Shown: one piece after another, positions 1 through 8,485 of the stretch
How positions within the stretch are numbered: position 1 is the first letter of the stretch
How the letters are laid out: every line of letters starts with the position of its first letter
DNA from: COE1 sp036310845
GTDB taxonomy: Bacteria > Bacillota > Clostridia > Lachnospirales > Lachnospiraceae
Length of the DNA stretch: 64,000 nt
Assembly (NCBI GenBank): GCA_036310845.1
Contig: JAXJRB010000086.1
Span: 4,511 to 68,510 of the forward strand
Direction of reading: 5' to 3'
Translations under genes and position numbers: made by a program
Notes under the pieces: generated by a model
The model's database searches: none
Told to the model about the DNA's origin: nothing
The model's input: only the letters and a program-made list of their open reading frames with translations

Positions 1-2016
1 TTTCTTTACTTTGTGTGTAAATAACTTTGTGATTACATTCACTTTCGATTCCTGTTTTTTTAGTTTCAATATTGAATCTGGATCATAGTCACTGTCATCT
101 TCAATTTTTTCATCCTCTTTCAGTTCCATAATATAAGATGGTTCATTGTCATAATCAAAGTTTTCATCTACGATACCATCTTCTATCAGTTTCCAGAATG
201 GATAATGTTGCGCCGGAAGTATATACATACTGTCTGCATGTTTTTCTAGAAATTGCCCATATGGATGGTCTTTCCAATAGAACGTTTTAAGTTTTACCAT
301 GTCGCGTTGTGACACATACAGCATAAGCTCATCATCTTTTATCTTTCTAGCTTCTCCAAGTGTCACTACCTGTCTGGTTCCTGAACCTTCTGTTACAGTT
401 TCGAAATTGTGTATTCCTACAACCTCTGATTTACTTCTAGAATAACGACTATTTTTTACCGCTATCGTTTGCTCTCCAGATAAAGTTGACCACCATTGCA
501 TCGTGTCTTCATCGTTTGTTTTCAATAAAATATAATAGTCACAGTCATTCTTTACTGTTTTCCATGTATCATTCGGATGCTTTGTTTTTAACTGATTAAT
601 ATCCTGAATAATGATATAGGTAATAATATTTCGGGAACGTACTGTACTGAGTTTTTTTTCAAAATCAGGTATGGTACCCATGTTCGCATACTCATCTAAT
701 ACCATATGTACAGCTTTTGGTAACTGTCCGTCTTGTCTCATATCTGCATATCGTACAAGTTCCTGATACAGCAGTGTATAAAATAATGATAATATTGGAG
801 CCATGGAAGAGTCCTGGTCATTAGAACCTACAAAGTATAAACACTTCTTTCTTCCCGGATTCAGTATATCAATGCCACCCTTTGTTTCTGATAGTATCTT
901 TCTAAGCTTTTTTGAGTTAAATAATTTTAATTTGATTCTTAGTCCCTGCAATACCTGCATCTTTGGTTTCGCATCGCCATCTTTCCATATGAGAAAAGGT
1001 GCTGTTGCTGGATGTGTTTTTGGTAATGTGGAAAAATCCGCCTCTATTTCTTCTGCCGTTTTATCTACGAGATAGGTAAATAACATTGGTAAGTTTTTTT
1101 CCTCTTCCATGTAATCATTGCCTACACTTATTCGGAGAATGATAGCCTGTAAAAGGTTTGATGCTCCCTCTGTCCAGAAATCAAACATGGCATCGCCACC
1201 TGTTGTATTGCTTATAATTGCAGAACTCATTACCTGCGCTTTGTCAACATCATCTCTTACATATGCCATGAAGTTACAAGGGTCTGAATTATCAAGAAAC
1301 ATGGGGTTCAAATTTAGGATTCGTACCTCGTATCCCAACATTTTTGCTAACTCTGATAAATATTTGAATAATTCTGATTTCGGATCCGATATAATAGCAC
1401 TTTCCCCTCGTCTCATTATCTGCATTATCAACGGTATAACAAATGTTGCTGATTTACCTCCACTAGGACCAGCTACCATCAAAACATTTCTGTTCAGTTT
1501 CATGAGTGGGTGTTTTTGTCCAACTAATGTATTTCTGTTACGAGGATCACGTCCAAATATTGTTGCTTTATTATTCTCTATTTTTTCCATTACAAATGTT
1601 TTCTTCATCTCTTCTTCAGACATAAAGTCATTTGTACCATAAGTACCTTCCGTACTTATGTCATAATTTCGTTCTTCATCACGCTTATAACCAGTATCGA
1701 ATATTCGTAATATTTTAATGACAATAAGTTGTACAAAGATATCACAAATAAGTGATATGAAAATTCCTCTTTGCAGCCATGCCAGAATAATATTTACTAA
1801 ATTAATCTTATATCCTGCTCCACTAAGGTTCATAGTACATAAACACAAAAATCCTGTTATTAAAATGCTTATCAGATATGTTATCGCTATTTCAAATGCT
1901 AACAATCCTGAATTTTTTTTATATAGCCTGTTAAGAATACTTTTAGCTTCTCCAAATACTGTATCATTTAATTTGTCACGTATTTTTTGCTTAATATTAT
2001 GAATGATAGTTACCAC
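1..2016 (-). CDS. virD4: VirD4/TraG-type coupling protein (partial, runs off left edge)
   Basis: This would be the ATPase that delivers the relaxase-DNA complex to the conjugation channel at the membrane. The minus-strand frame is open from 2016 to base 1. Near residue 180 is a Walker A with sequence GPSGGKSATF, and near residue 435 a Walker B (MVLDEYANMGT), the form typical of VirD4/TraG proteins. The first 110 residues contain two hydrophobic segments, as expected for a membrane-anchored coupling protein. The start is unclear: the only common start codon is a GTG at 2016, which touches the AAAGGAG ribosome binding site directly, so an ATC or ATT codon 9-12 bases further in may be the true start. 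A palindromic promoter lies immediately upstream. The C-terminus is missing from the window. Confidence 0.9.
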   Translation of the reverse strand, partial: MVTIIHNIKQKIRDKLNDTVFGEAKSILNRLYKKNSGLLAFEIAITYLISILITGFLCLCTMNLSGAGYKINLVNIILAWLQRGIFISLICDIFVQLIVIKILRIFDTGYKRDEERNYDISTEGTYGTNDFMSEEEMKKTFVMEKIENNKATIFGRDPRNRNTLVGQKHPLMKLNRNVLMVAGPSGGKSATFVIPLIMQIMRRGESAIISDPKSELFKYLSELAKMLGYEVRILNLNPMFLDNSDPCNFMAYVRDDVDKAQVMSSAIISNTTGGDAMFDFWTEGASNLLQAIILRISVGNDYMEEEKNLPMLFTYLVDKTAEEIEADFSTLPKTHPATAPFLIWKDGDAKPKMQVLQGLRIKLKLFNSKKLRKILSETKGGIDILNPGRKKCLYFVGSNDQDSSMAPILSLFYTLLYQELVRYADMRQDGQLPKAVHMVLDEYANMGTIPDFEKKLSTVRSRNIITYIIIQDINQLKTKHPNDTWKTVKNDCDYYILLKTNDEDTMQWWSTLSGEQTIAVKNSRYSRSKSEVVGIHNFETVTEGSGTRQVVTLGEARKIKDDELMLYVSQRDMVKLKTFYWKDHPYGQFLEKHADSMYILPAQHYPFWKLIEDGIVDENFDYDNEPSYIMELKEDEKIEDDSDYDPDSILKLKKQESKVNVITKLFTHKVKK

Positions 2017-2025
2017 TCCTTTCAC

Positions 2026-2059
2026 GGTATACTATACCACTTATTAGTATTTTTCGCAA
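2026..2059 (-). promoter_or_regulatory. Promoter with plasmid-wide palindrome, upstream of virD4
   Basis: On the minus strand TTGCGA, 17 bases, then TATAGT. The -10 lies inside the palindrome GGTATAGTATACC, preceded by AAGT. The transcript would begin only a few bases before the ribosome binding site. The same motif precedes many other genes in this window. Confidence 0.7.
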
Positions 2060-2097
2060 TATTATCTGTTTTATCATAAAAACCTCAATTAAATTTT

Positions 2098-2144
2098 AGG
2101 ATACCAAGCGGGAATCCTCGGTTATTCAATTACCAAGTAGTTCA
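2098..2144 (+). mobile_element. 47-bp IS200/IS605 remnant (ends without transposase)
   Basis: The first 34 bases are nearly identical to the left end of the IS at 56364 (AGGATA, CAAGCGGGAATCC, GGTTATTCAATT). They then run straight into AAGTAGTTCA, which matches the GAGTAGTTCA right end of the same IS. No coding sequence lies between, so this is a minimal non-autonomous copy (a palindrome-associated element) or a deletion derivative. Both copies are preceded by TTT. Confidence 0.6.
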
Positions 2145-2150
2145 AAAAAA

Positions 2151-2176
2151 AAGGCGACATGCACCGCCTTTTTTAC
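2151..2176 (-). terminator. Intrinsic terminator after the 2204-2602 gene
   Basis: AAGGCG pairs with CGCCTT around an 8-base loop, followed by a T run on the minus strand. Confidence 0.7.
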
Positions 2177-2203
2177 ATTTTTTCATATACTGCTCTTAAA
2201 TTT

Positions 2204-2602
2204 TTATTTTCTATTCTGTTTTTTCATTTTTTCTGCGATTTCATTGCACCAATCCGTTACTTGCATTGCCACATATTGCTGTGTCACTGTTGCGTTTCCG
2301 TACTTTAAAACCAATTTGTTTTTCAATTGTTCTGCAAACTCTGTTGTTACTCGTTCTCTGATATTTGCATAATCACCTTTCCACGTTGTACATCCTGTGC
2401 AAACATCGTACTTTAGCTTATTTTTCAAAGCCCTAAATTCTTCTACCGTGCCAATTGCTTGATATTCTATAAGTTTTTCTATAGCTTTATGAACCGCTAC
2501 TTCATCAAGAGGTTTCGATGGCTCTATTCCTTTATGGCTTCTGTATACACCGATAGCATTTTCAAGCACTTCTTTCCTTAAATTTAAATCAATTTTCTCC
2601 AT
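2204..2602 (-). CDS. Hypothetical protein, 132 aa
   Basis: I do not recognise the family. It is a soluble, helical, charged protein with a CTGC motif near residue 68 and no membrane segment. A GAGGA ribosome binding site precedes the ATG. It follows a 43-residue ORF and rep1 on the same strand and ends before an intrinsic terminator, so it is probably the last gene of the rep1 transcript. A role in plasmid maintenance or copy control is possible from position only. Confidence 0.75.
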   Translation of the reverse strand: MEKIDLNLRKEVLENAIGVYRSHKGIEPSKPLDEVAVHKAIEKLIEYQAIGTVEEFRALKNKLKYDVCTGCTTWKGDYANIRERVTTEFAEQLKNKLVLKYGNATVTQQYVAMQVTDWCNEIAEKMKKQNRK

Positions 2603-2635
2603 ATTATTCCTCGCTTTCAGTTGGTTTTCTATTGT

Positions 2636-2767
2636 CTAGACCGCAACATGTAGAACAATAACTCTGTTGTCTATGGACACTTCTCTTGCATAGTATTTTC
2701 CACGCCCTGGTAAATGGTTAGTTATGAGTAATTCACTCAAAAACTTGGTCGTTTCTTTTCTATTCAT
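2636..2767 (-). CDS. Small hypothetical protein, 43 aa
   Basis: ATG at 2767, stop TAG at 2636. The product begins MNRKETTKF and is basic at the N-terminus. It lies between rep1 and the 132-aa gene on the same strand, and AGGAG lies 11 bases upstream. A two-codon ORF (ATG GAA TGA) starts at the better-spaced ATG and its stop overlaps this start codon, which could couple or dampen translation. No family recognised. Confidence 0.5.
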   Translation of the reverse strand: MNRKETTKFLSELLITNHLPGRGKYYAREVSIDNRVIVLHVAV

Positions 2768-2784
2768 TCCATTTTCACTCTCCT

Positions 2785-2809
2785 AAATGTGTTCAACTTG
2801 AACACATTT
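2785..2809. promoter_or_regulatory. 25-bp palindrome, copy 1 of the GTGTTCAA/TTGAACAC site
   Basis: Perfect palindrome with core GTGTTCAACTTGAACAC and AAAT/ATTT flanks, directly abutting the rep1 stop codon and just upstream of the ribosome binding site of the 43-aa ORF. It could be a protein binding site, and the RNA would also fold into a hairpin. Four other copies occur at 4523, 22766, 22924 and 50660. Confidence 0.7.
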
Positions 2810-3988
2810 CTAATTATTGATAAGATACTTTTCTATTTCTTCAAAATTATAGTCAACTAATGTCATCTGATTGAATTGATTTTTCTTTACATATCCTTTT
2901 TTTGTTTCTTTCGCTTCCACTGTTACACTTTGATAATTGTTTTCAATAGCAGATATAAGGTATCCGGTAAGATTTCTTATCTCTCCTGATTGTGATTTAA
3001 CTATCTTATACGCTACCCTTATTCTTTCGATGTCATATCCTGAAGCTGCTGCTATTGCTTTTATATCTCTCAATTTTAGTGGCTCTTTGATTAGATCCAT
3101 AATCGTATCTAGAACATTATCTTTTTCGTCTTCTGTTAATGTCCTTTTTTCTTTTATGTCCTCCCCTAAATATGTCACATAAAATTGCAATAGATATGTT
3201 TTTCCTCCCTTTCCACCTGTGATGCTTTTATATGTAACCTCAATATCCGACATTTCATTTATTTCATTGACTGCGGGTTCTAACACATACTTTCTAAAAT
3301 CCATCCACGTTGAATACATTTGTTCAGGTGCTATTTCTACAGCCCTGTCAAAATCGGGTGTTTTACAGTTATTGAGAAAACGCTTTACTTTTTCGTTCTC
3401 AGGATTTACAACACCCATAATTAGTTTTAATTCAGATAAAGTATATTCCTCTTTGAATGTTTTATCCTTTACCAGCCCGACCTTGGGCATATATGCTTTA
3501 CTTTTAAGCAGTTCATACAATCTAAAGGCATATACGTTTGTAAATTTTATCATTATCCTAAGATTGAAAGGAGTAAAATTTTTTCTTAGGTTTTTCAGAT
3601 ATTGTTTTATATCCGGATTGTACTTTATGGTAAATATGCCATTCTCATAGGTAGCACGGATTATTACTGCTATATAATCAAATGCTTCTCTGTCCTTATC
3701 TTCGATACCAATACTCTTTCCAGTCATATTATTGGCTGCTCTTTTTAGTTGGTCGTAAAAACTACCACTTGATTTCTTGTTTAGGAGTACTTTTATTTCA
3801 GATGCCCGAATCTGACTTTTTATAATACCTGTTAGCTCATCTTCTTCTGCATCTAATATTTTACTTAGAGATATTGCCATAATCTGATTCTCAAACAAGG
3901 TGCTTTTATACTTTGCACTAATCAGAAAATTGCTTTTTACATAGTCTTTTATTTCATACTTTTCTTGTTCATTTTCTTTTTTCCCCAT
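2810..3988 (-). CDS. Rep_3-type plasmid replication initiator, first replicon
   Basis: Initiator that should bind iterons and open the origin. The 392-aa protein has the two-winged-helix layout of the Rep_3 family: an N-terminal stretch 'NFLISAKYKSTLFENQIMAISL', here given only as a landmark at residues 20-41, then 'FRLYELLKSKAY' at about residues 155-166, and 'FRKYVLEPAVNEIN' at about 232-245. The last two are typical of the family's second winged helix. It lies downstream of 22-bp iterons (4241-4410) and a strong palindromic promoter at 4592. It shares motifs but not close sequence with the second initiator at 13154. The start ATG follows a GAAAGGA site at slightly long spacing. Confidence 0.85.
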   Translation of the reverse strand: MGKKENEQEKYEIKDYVKSNFLISAKYKSTLFENQIMAISLSKILDAEEDELTGIIKSQIRASEIKVLLNKKSSGSFYDQLKRAANNMTGKSIGIEDKDREAFDYIAVIIRATYENGIFTIKYNPDIKQYLKNLRKNFTPFNLRIMIKFTNVYAFRLYELLKSKAYMPKVGLVKDKTFKEEYTLSELKLIMGVVNPENEKVKRFLNNCKTPDFDRAVEIAPEQMYSTWMDFRKYVLEPAVNEINEMSDIEVTYKSITGGKGGKTYLLQFYVTYLGEDIKEKRTLTEDEKDNVLDTIMDLIKEPLKLRDIKAIAAASGYDIERIRVAYKIVKSQSGEIRNLTGYLISAIENNYQSVTVEAKETKKGYVKKNQFNQMTLVDYNFEEIEKYLINN

Positions 3989-4240
3989 TCACCCGGCATC
4001 CTTTCTTCTTTAGGTAAGGAATTTTAGGGAGTTATCTTGCTTCTCGACTCCATTTTTTTCCTTATGTTAATCTTTTGATTACTTTTATTACCTGTTTTTA
4101 TGCTTATTTCTTTCTGCTTTTTTCATTCTTGCTTATGCATTATTCTGTTTTTTTATTATTTTCTTGCATCTTTTCACTCTTTATTGCTTTGTTTTATTAT
4201 TAAACCTTTCATTTTTAATTTTTAAAACTCCCCTATTTTC

Positions 4241-4410
4241 CTTAGTACTCCTAATTTTTCCCTATCTTACTCCTTTTTTTTCCTTATCTTGCTCCATTTT
4301 TTTCCCTTTCTGATTTTTAAATAACTCCTATTTTTTCCTTATCTTACTCCTGATTTTTCCTTATCTTACTCCTAATTTTTCCCCATCTTACTCCTTTTTT
4401 TTCCCTATCC
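4241..4410. repeat. 22-bp iterons, probable origin of replicon 1
   Basis: On the plus strand about seven tandem or near-tandem units with consensus TTACTCCTNATTTTTCCYTA followed by TC, several exactly 22 bp apart. A further degenerate unit lies near 4033-4063, next to the rep1 start. Position beside a Rep_3 gene and helical-turn spacing are classic for an iteron origin. The surrounding 4000-4560 holds no gene. Confidence 0.8.
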
Positions 4411-4522
4411 ATATCCTTTCAACACCTTTATTTACTGTATTTTTACTGTTTCAAATAAATAATAAAATATGTTGTTTATAAATAAAAAATGTTGTTGTAT
4501 TGATTTTCTGTACTTCTTAAGA

Positions 4523-4549
4523 AAAATGTGTTCAATTTGAACACATTTT
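4523..4549. promoter_or_regulatory. 27-bp palindrome, copy 2 of the GTGTTCAA/TTGAACAC site
   Basis: Perfect palindrome with core GTGTTCAATTTGAACAC and AAAAT/ATTTT flanks. It lies between the iterons and the rep1 promoter, so it would be in the rep1 leader. Confidence 0.7.
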
Positions 4550-4591
4550 CATCTTTTATTATGATTGTTAATATCCATAAGTTATATGTAT

Positions 4592-4619
4592 AGTATACCA
4601 CTAATATTAACACTGTCAA
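4592..4619 (-). promoter_or_regulatory. Strong promoter reading into the rep1 origin, with plasmid-wide palindrome
   Basis: On the minus strand TTGACA, 16 bases, TATACT, with GTGG just before the -10 and GTATACTATAC palindrome overlapping it. The leader to rep1 would be about 590 bases and would cross the iterons, so the transcript may also act in origin activation. Confidence 0.75.
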
Positions 4620-4660
4620 TTTTTGCATATTTCTTGAAACGTTTTTTCTGCTTTATATCT

Positions 4661-4778
4661 AAAAAGAGCATCTATCCTTCCTTGGATAAATGCTCTCTGT
4701 TTTGTAAAATTTTCAGTGAACCATCATTTTATGATTTTGTCTGTAACAACACGGGAAGTTCCTGCCCGCATTTTCTCT
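4661..4778 (-). ncRNA. Candidate guide RNA of the nuclease-dead TnpB (omega-RNA-like) with terminator
   Basis: Directly after the stop of the TnpB-like gene the minus strand holds two small hairpins (GCGGGCAGGAACTTCCCGTG, and ATCAT-AAA-ATGAT) and then GGTTCAC. The active-looking TnpB element in this window ends its RNA scaffold with AGTAGTTCAC, so GGTTCAC plausibly marks the scaffold end. About 19 bases follow (TGAAAATTTTACAAAACAG), a fitting guide. They run into an intrinsic terminator hairpin (4665-4696, arms AGAGCAT and ATGCTCT) with a T run. This is the layout expected for a TldR guide RNA. The scaffold/guide boundary is inferred. Confidence 0.55.
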
Positions 4779-5837
4779 TTACTCTGGTATAGAGGATATT
4801 GCTCTTATATATTCCTGTTCTGCTTTCATCATTAGGTATCCTTTCTCCTTTAAATATATTGCAGCAATCTTTCCATTTTCCTCACTATTATTCAATAGAT
4901 CATAAGTATTCTTATATATTTTTTCATCTTCAAGTACATATACCGTTCCACCTGCATCTGTTTGTTTATAGGTTAGCATTGATATAAATTTGTTAATATT
5001 TTTTTCAACTCTTGTTCTATGTTCATGTATATTTTTCGGCTTTATAATATATATGGCTTTATATTGTCTTGTTAATTCTGTCGTTTTTTTATGGATATAA
5101 TCCTGATTTTGATTATAGATTTTTCTCTTCATATTATCTAAATCGTTTTTTAATCGTTTTCTATTATTACTTCCTGAAGATTTCATTTTTATTTTCTCTT
5201 CTAGCTTTATGAGCCTTTCTTCTTTTTCATGACTTTTACTAATTGAAAATATAGCCCCTTCTGAAGTAAAACAACTTTCTCTTACATCAATCACAATCCC
5301 AATTGACTCATCTAATCCAATTTCACTATTTTCTTCTTCTTTTTCATATTCATATAAAACAGAACAATAATACTTTCCATTGTCTTCTGTTATTGTCGCA
5401 GATTTTAAAGTCCATTCTTTTGGTGCTCTTCGATGTATTTTTCCTGCTACAAGTCCTAATATAGGTAATCGTATGTATTCATCAAACACTTTTATTGTGC
5501 CTTTTTGATTATTTGTGGTGTACCTTTTATTGTCTTTCTCTTTTGTTTTAAATTTTGGAAAACCTGTTCTTTTATTCTTGAAATAGTTATTATATGCGTT
5601 CTGCAGATTTATTTGTACATTTGTTAATGCTAATGAATCTACTTCTTTTAAAAAAGGGTACATTTCTTTATACATGGCTGGCCTTGTTGTTATATTCTTT
5701 CCAGTTATTTTATAGTGTTCTATTTTATCTGTTAACATTTTATTCCAAATAAATCGGCAACTTCCAAATGTTTTTTTTATTATATCTCTTTGTTTTGCAT
5801 TGGGATATATCCTGTACTTGTATACTCTGTTTTCCAT
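4779..5837 (-). CDS. Nuclease-dead TnpB homologue, TldR-like RNA-guided repressor candidate
   Basis: The N-terminal two thirds is a clear TnpB: YKYRIYPNAKQ at residue 5, CRFIWNKML near 27, GFPKFKTKEKDNKRYTTNNQ near 98. The RuvC active site is destroyed. The first motif, normally VGID, reads IGIV (Asp to Val, about residue 183). The second, normally a VxxEDL-type motif, reads IYIIKPKN (Glu lost). The third, normally DRDxNAA, reads ENGKIAA (Asp to Gly). The zinc-finger cysteines are absent. At 352 aa the protein still has near full length, so it appears maintained rather than decayed. It has its own palindromic promoter and a GGGAGGAG site, and no transposase or IS ends are attached. Loss of catalysis with retained RNA/DNA-binding regions matches TldR proteins, which repress promoters using a guide RNA encoded just downstream. 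The target is not established. Confidence 0.8.
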   Translation of the reverse strand: MENRVYKYRIYPNAKQRDIIKKTFGSCRFIWNKMLTDKIEHYKITGKNITTRPAMYKEMYPFLKEVDSLALTNVQINLQNAYNNYFKNKRTGFPKFKTKEKDNKRYTTNNQKGTIKVFDEYIRLPILGLVAGKIHRRAPKEWTLKSATITEDNGKYYCSVLYEYEKEEENSEIGLDESIGIVIDVRESCFTSEGAIFSISKSHEKEERLIKLEEKIKMKSSGSNNRKRLKNDLDNMKRKIYNQNQDYIHKKTTELTRQYKAIYIIKPKNIHEHRTRVEKNINKFISMLTYKQTDAGGTVYVLEDEKIYKNTYDLLNNSEENGKIAAIYLKEKGYLMMKAEQEYIRAISSIPE

Positions 5838-5859
5838 TTTTCTCCTCCCGACTTTGTAT

Positions 5860-5887
5860 AGTATACCACTTATATTTATTTTGTAAA
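5860..5887 (-). promoter_or_regulatory. Promoter of the tldR-like gene with plasmid-wide palindrome
   Basis: On the minus strand TTTACA, 16 bases ending AAGTGG, then TATACT within GTATACTATAC. It lies just upstream of the ribosome binding site, so the leader is very short. Sharing this motif with rep, conjugation and partition genes places the dead TnpB in the plasmid's own regulatory circuit. Confidence 0.75.
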
Positions 5888-5926
5888 GTACTTATGTTAC
5901 TTTTTTCTTTTGTCGATAGGATAAAA

Positions 5927-5950
5927 AACAGTCAGATTTCTCTGACTGTT
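5927..5950 (-). terminator. Intrinsic terminator after the transglutaminase-like gene
   Basis: AACAGTCAGA pairs with TCTGACTGTT around a 4-base loop, followed by a T run on the minus strand. Confidence 0.8.
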
Positions 5951-5952
5951 TA

Positions 5953-7116
5953 TCAATAGTAAAATCCAAGTATTAATAATTCTTTGTTTTCATTATATCT
6001 TACGCTTCTGCCTTCCTGCAAGTACATAAATATTTCCTGTTCTTCCACGAGTTTCCTTTTTATCTCATTGTATATAATCTGATTATTACATTTTATTGAT
6101 ACATAGTGACTATTGTTAATGTAGGCTACATCAAATGCTCTCATTATCTTTTCTTCATCATATTCTGTTAATAGAAAACCCTCTCTTTCGTAATAATTGT
6201 CGTCTGTATTATTACATTCCGGAATTGCCACCATGTTATTTACTCTATGTGTATACAATATGCTATATGTTGGCACTAGAAAATAGTCATAATTTGTCAC
6301 TGACGTTTGTAAATTCGTATTACCACTGTTTTTATATGATGAATCTCCCCATGTTGCATCTAAATGATAATACCTACCATTGATTTTTACTATATTCCAC
6401 ATATGCGCTTCCTTATTGGCTGTACCTGTTACTACTGTACACCATATCCCAGCTTTATTCATTACATACTGTATTGCCTTTGCGTATCCTTGACATACGG
6501 AGCGTTTTCCTACAAATACTGAACATATATTTTGGTTATGTGATGCCATACTGTCATATTCTGTATTTTTAATTATGTAATCATATATGTATTTTGCTTT
6601 TATGTATTCGTCACCAACTGGCATCCCTGCTATACAATTTTTTGTATACGTATCTATTTTTTTACTGTAACGCCCTATTTCTTCTCTTTCCATTATATAG
6701 TTTGGTTTAAATTCTATTGCTTGTATTTCATCTTCTACAGTATACTTTGTATATTTATACCCATCTATATAATATATTTCTGGATGATCTATCATTACAC
6801 AATTAAATACCTTATCTAATTTTTCAGGTTCTTGTGTTGATAATTTTTTTTCAACGTTATAGTTTTGGATGGTTGATAACATCTCTAAATATATTGTCTT
6901 TTCTGTATCACTTAACTTGCTATATGCATAGTCCATATCATCTACTATTACTTCTATCAATTCATCCATTTTGCGGTTTTCGGCACTTGACATTTTTTGA
7001 CTATCTACTTGCAGAGTAGATTTTTCTATTATTTCTTTATTATTTATATTTTGTAACGCAAGGAGCACAGTGACTCCTATTCCGATTCCTATTAACATTC
7101 CCTTTAATTCCATCAT
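5953..7116 (-). CDS. Membrane-anchored transglutaminase-like protein
   Basis: One N-terminal hydrophobic segment (residues about 5-20) would anchor it with the rest outside the cell. The central domain carries the transglutaminase-like Cys-His-Asp triad: Cys in SVCQGYAKA, His in EAHMWNIV and Asp in YYHLDATWGD, all near residues 205-265. Such domains cleave or crosslink peptides, often at the cell wall. I place the start at the ATG of 7116, five bases after GGAGG; an ATG at 7113 is equally possible. Neighbours are the dead TnpB downstream and a winged-helix protein upstream. A role in wall remodelling or mating contact is inference. Confidence 0.75.
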   Translation of the reverse strand: MMELKGMLIGIGIGVTVLLALQNINNKEIIEKSTLQVDSQKMSSAENRKMDELIEVIVDDMDYAYSKLSDTEKTIYLEMLSTIQNYNVEKKLSTQEPEKLDKVFNCVMIDHPEIYYIDGYKYTKYTVEDEIQAIEFKPNYIMEREEIGRYSKKIDTYTKNCIAGMPVGDEYIKAKYIYDYIIKNTEYDSMASHNQNICSVFVGKRSVCQGYAKAIQYVMNKAGIWCTVVTGTANKEAHMWNIVKINGRYYHLDATWGDSSYKNSGNTNLQTSVTNYDYFLVPTYSILYTHRVNNMVAIPECNNTDDNYYEREGFLLTEYDEEKIMRAFDVAYINNSHYVSIKCNNQIIYNEIKRKLVEEQEIFMYLQEGRSVRYNENKELLILGFYY

Positions 7117-7261
7117 TTTCACCTCCAATTCTTTCTACTTATATTTTTTCTTAATTGTACTACACATTTCCATTTTTGTCTTGAACTTATTTCTTTTAAC
7201 AGGTATACTTTACTTGTAACTTATTTTTTTGTTTTTTTCAGTCTGAGTTTTTTTAACTCGT

Positions 7262-7305
7262 AAAAAAGGCTTCTAGTCACCTTTCGGTTCCTAGAAGCCT
7301 TTTTT
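7262..7305 (-). terminator. Intrinsic terminator after the 7304-8485 gene
   Basis: AAAAAAGGCTTCTAG pairs with CTAGAAGCCTTTTTT around a 15-base loop. It overlaps the stop codon of the gene. Confidence 0.85.
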
Positions 7306-8485
7306 ATTTTACAAAATATCTCATGTAATACTTATCTATATCTACTTTTGACACTTGTACATATTCTCCTGCTAACGTTGCTATAATCGGTAGTTGATGT
7401 GTGAAGCAATATATCCTAAATTTATTTTTATCATCCTCTATTTGTGCTCTTCTTATGTAATTTTTTAGCTTTGCCATATCTGGTATACAGAATACTAATT
7501 GATGTATTTCTTTTTTCTCATCGTATCCATCACAATCTATATTACTTCTTTCACTTGCTTTTTGGATTTCTTCACTTAGTATACTATCCAGTATTTTTTT
7601 TCGCCATCCTCTCTGTGTCATTATTTTCATCATCAATACTCCGTTTCTATCCTCTGGAATTGCATACATTTTATCATATGTATAATCTATATTTATAAGA
7701 TTCATTTTTCCTGCTCTTTTTTCATTTGTATTATTTATTATTCTTACATATTGATTTGGAGTCTGCGCTATTACTATTGCTTCTTTCTGATTTGTTATAC
7801 TGTGCTCTTCTTCACTCTTCTTTCTTATCAGATTTGATATTGAAGCAGCTATCTTCATTTCTCCTTTTCTTTTCCATTCTATCATCTCTTTTCCAATATT
7901 ATACACAGCATAATTTCCTCCTGGACTTACCAGCAAGCCATTTATTCGTGTATTATTCAACTTACTGCTTCTTTCTCCCATTCTCTCTATTACTATTTCT
8001 ATCTCATTTTCATAGCCTATTATAGATTTTAGCTCTGGACTATTATAGTAACATACATCTTCTGCTTTTATCATTTCATTTTGCAAATTTCTTTTATCCG
8101 GTGTTATCTCTACACCACTTGCATACATCATTATTTTTGTGCTACTGTTTCTCATTTCCCTTTTAGCTGCCATATAATCTTCTTCGCCTAGTCTTTTCAG
8201 CACTTCCCTTGATGTATTTTCATAATATCTGATGTATTCTAATGGTATATATGGTTCGTATTTCATTTTATTATTTCGTCTGTCTTGTAATCTCAGATTT
8301 TTTTCCCCGCCTTTCTTATCTACTGTCAATATTCCTTCTTTCTCCATCTCCTTAATAGCTCTTTGATACAGGCGGGGTTCATTTGCAAGCAAGCGCAGTG
8401 CTCTATATGGTATCATTCCGCATATATATATTAACTGTATTATTTCATTTTTATATCCTTTTTTATAATTTGCTTTATTATTCAT
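7304..8485 (-). CDS. Hypothetical protein with N-terminal winged helix, 393 aa
   Basis: Residues about 15-60 resemble a winged helix (PYRALRLLANEP, then RAIKEMEKEGILTVDKKG with the wing). The rest is a mixed alpha/beta region containing GGNYAVYNIGKEMIEWKRKGE near residue 190, quoted as a landmark. It has no membrane segment. The overall plan, a DNA-binding head with a large unknown body next to conjugation genes, resembles replication-relaxation or mobilisation accessory proteins, but I cannot assign a family. The ribosome binding site is GAGG, with ATG at 8485. Confidence 0.7.
   Translation of the reverse strand: MNNKANYKKGYKNEIIQLIYICGMIPYRALRLLANEPRLYQRAIKEMEKEGILTVDKKGGEKNLRLQDRRNNKMKYEPYIPLEYIRYYENTSREVLKRLGEEDYMAAKREMRNSSTKIMMYASGVEITPDKRNLQNEMIKAEDVCYYNSPELKSIIGYENEIEIVIERMGERSSKLNNTRINGLLVSPGGNYAVYNIGKEMIEWKRKGEMKIAASISNLIRKKSEEEHSITNQKEAIVIAQTPNQYVRIINNTNEKRAGKMNLINIDYTYDKMYAIPEDRNGVLMMKIMTQRGWRKKILDSILSEEIQKASERSNIDCDGYDEKKEIHQLVFCIPDMAKLKNYIRRAQIEDDKNKFRIYCFTHQLPIIATLAGEYVQVSKVDIDKYYMRYFVK

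Noticed and set aside
4000..4560. A coding gene in the poly-T-rich stretch after the rep1 start
   Set aside because: No supported frame with a ribosome binding site; the sequence is iterons and leader.
5870..5890. TTTACAAAA in the tldR promoter as a self-targeting guide match
   Set aside because: It matches only guide positions 8-16, not the seed, and is a common string in this AT-rich DNA.
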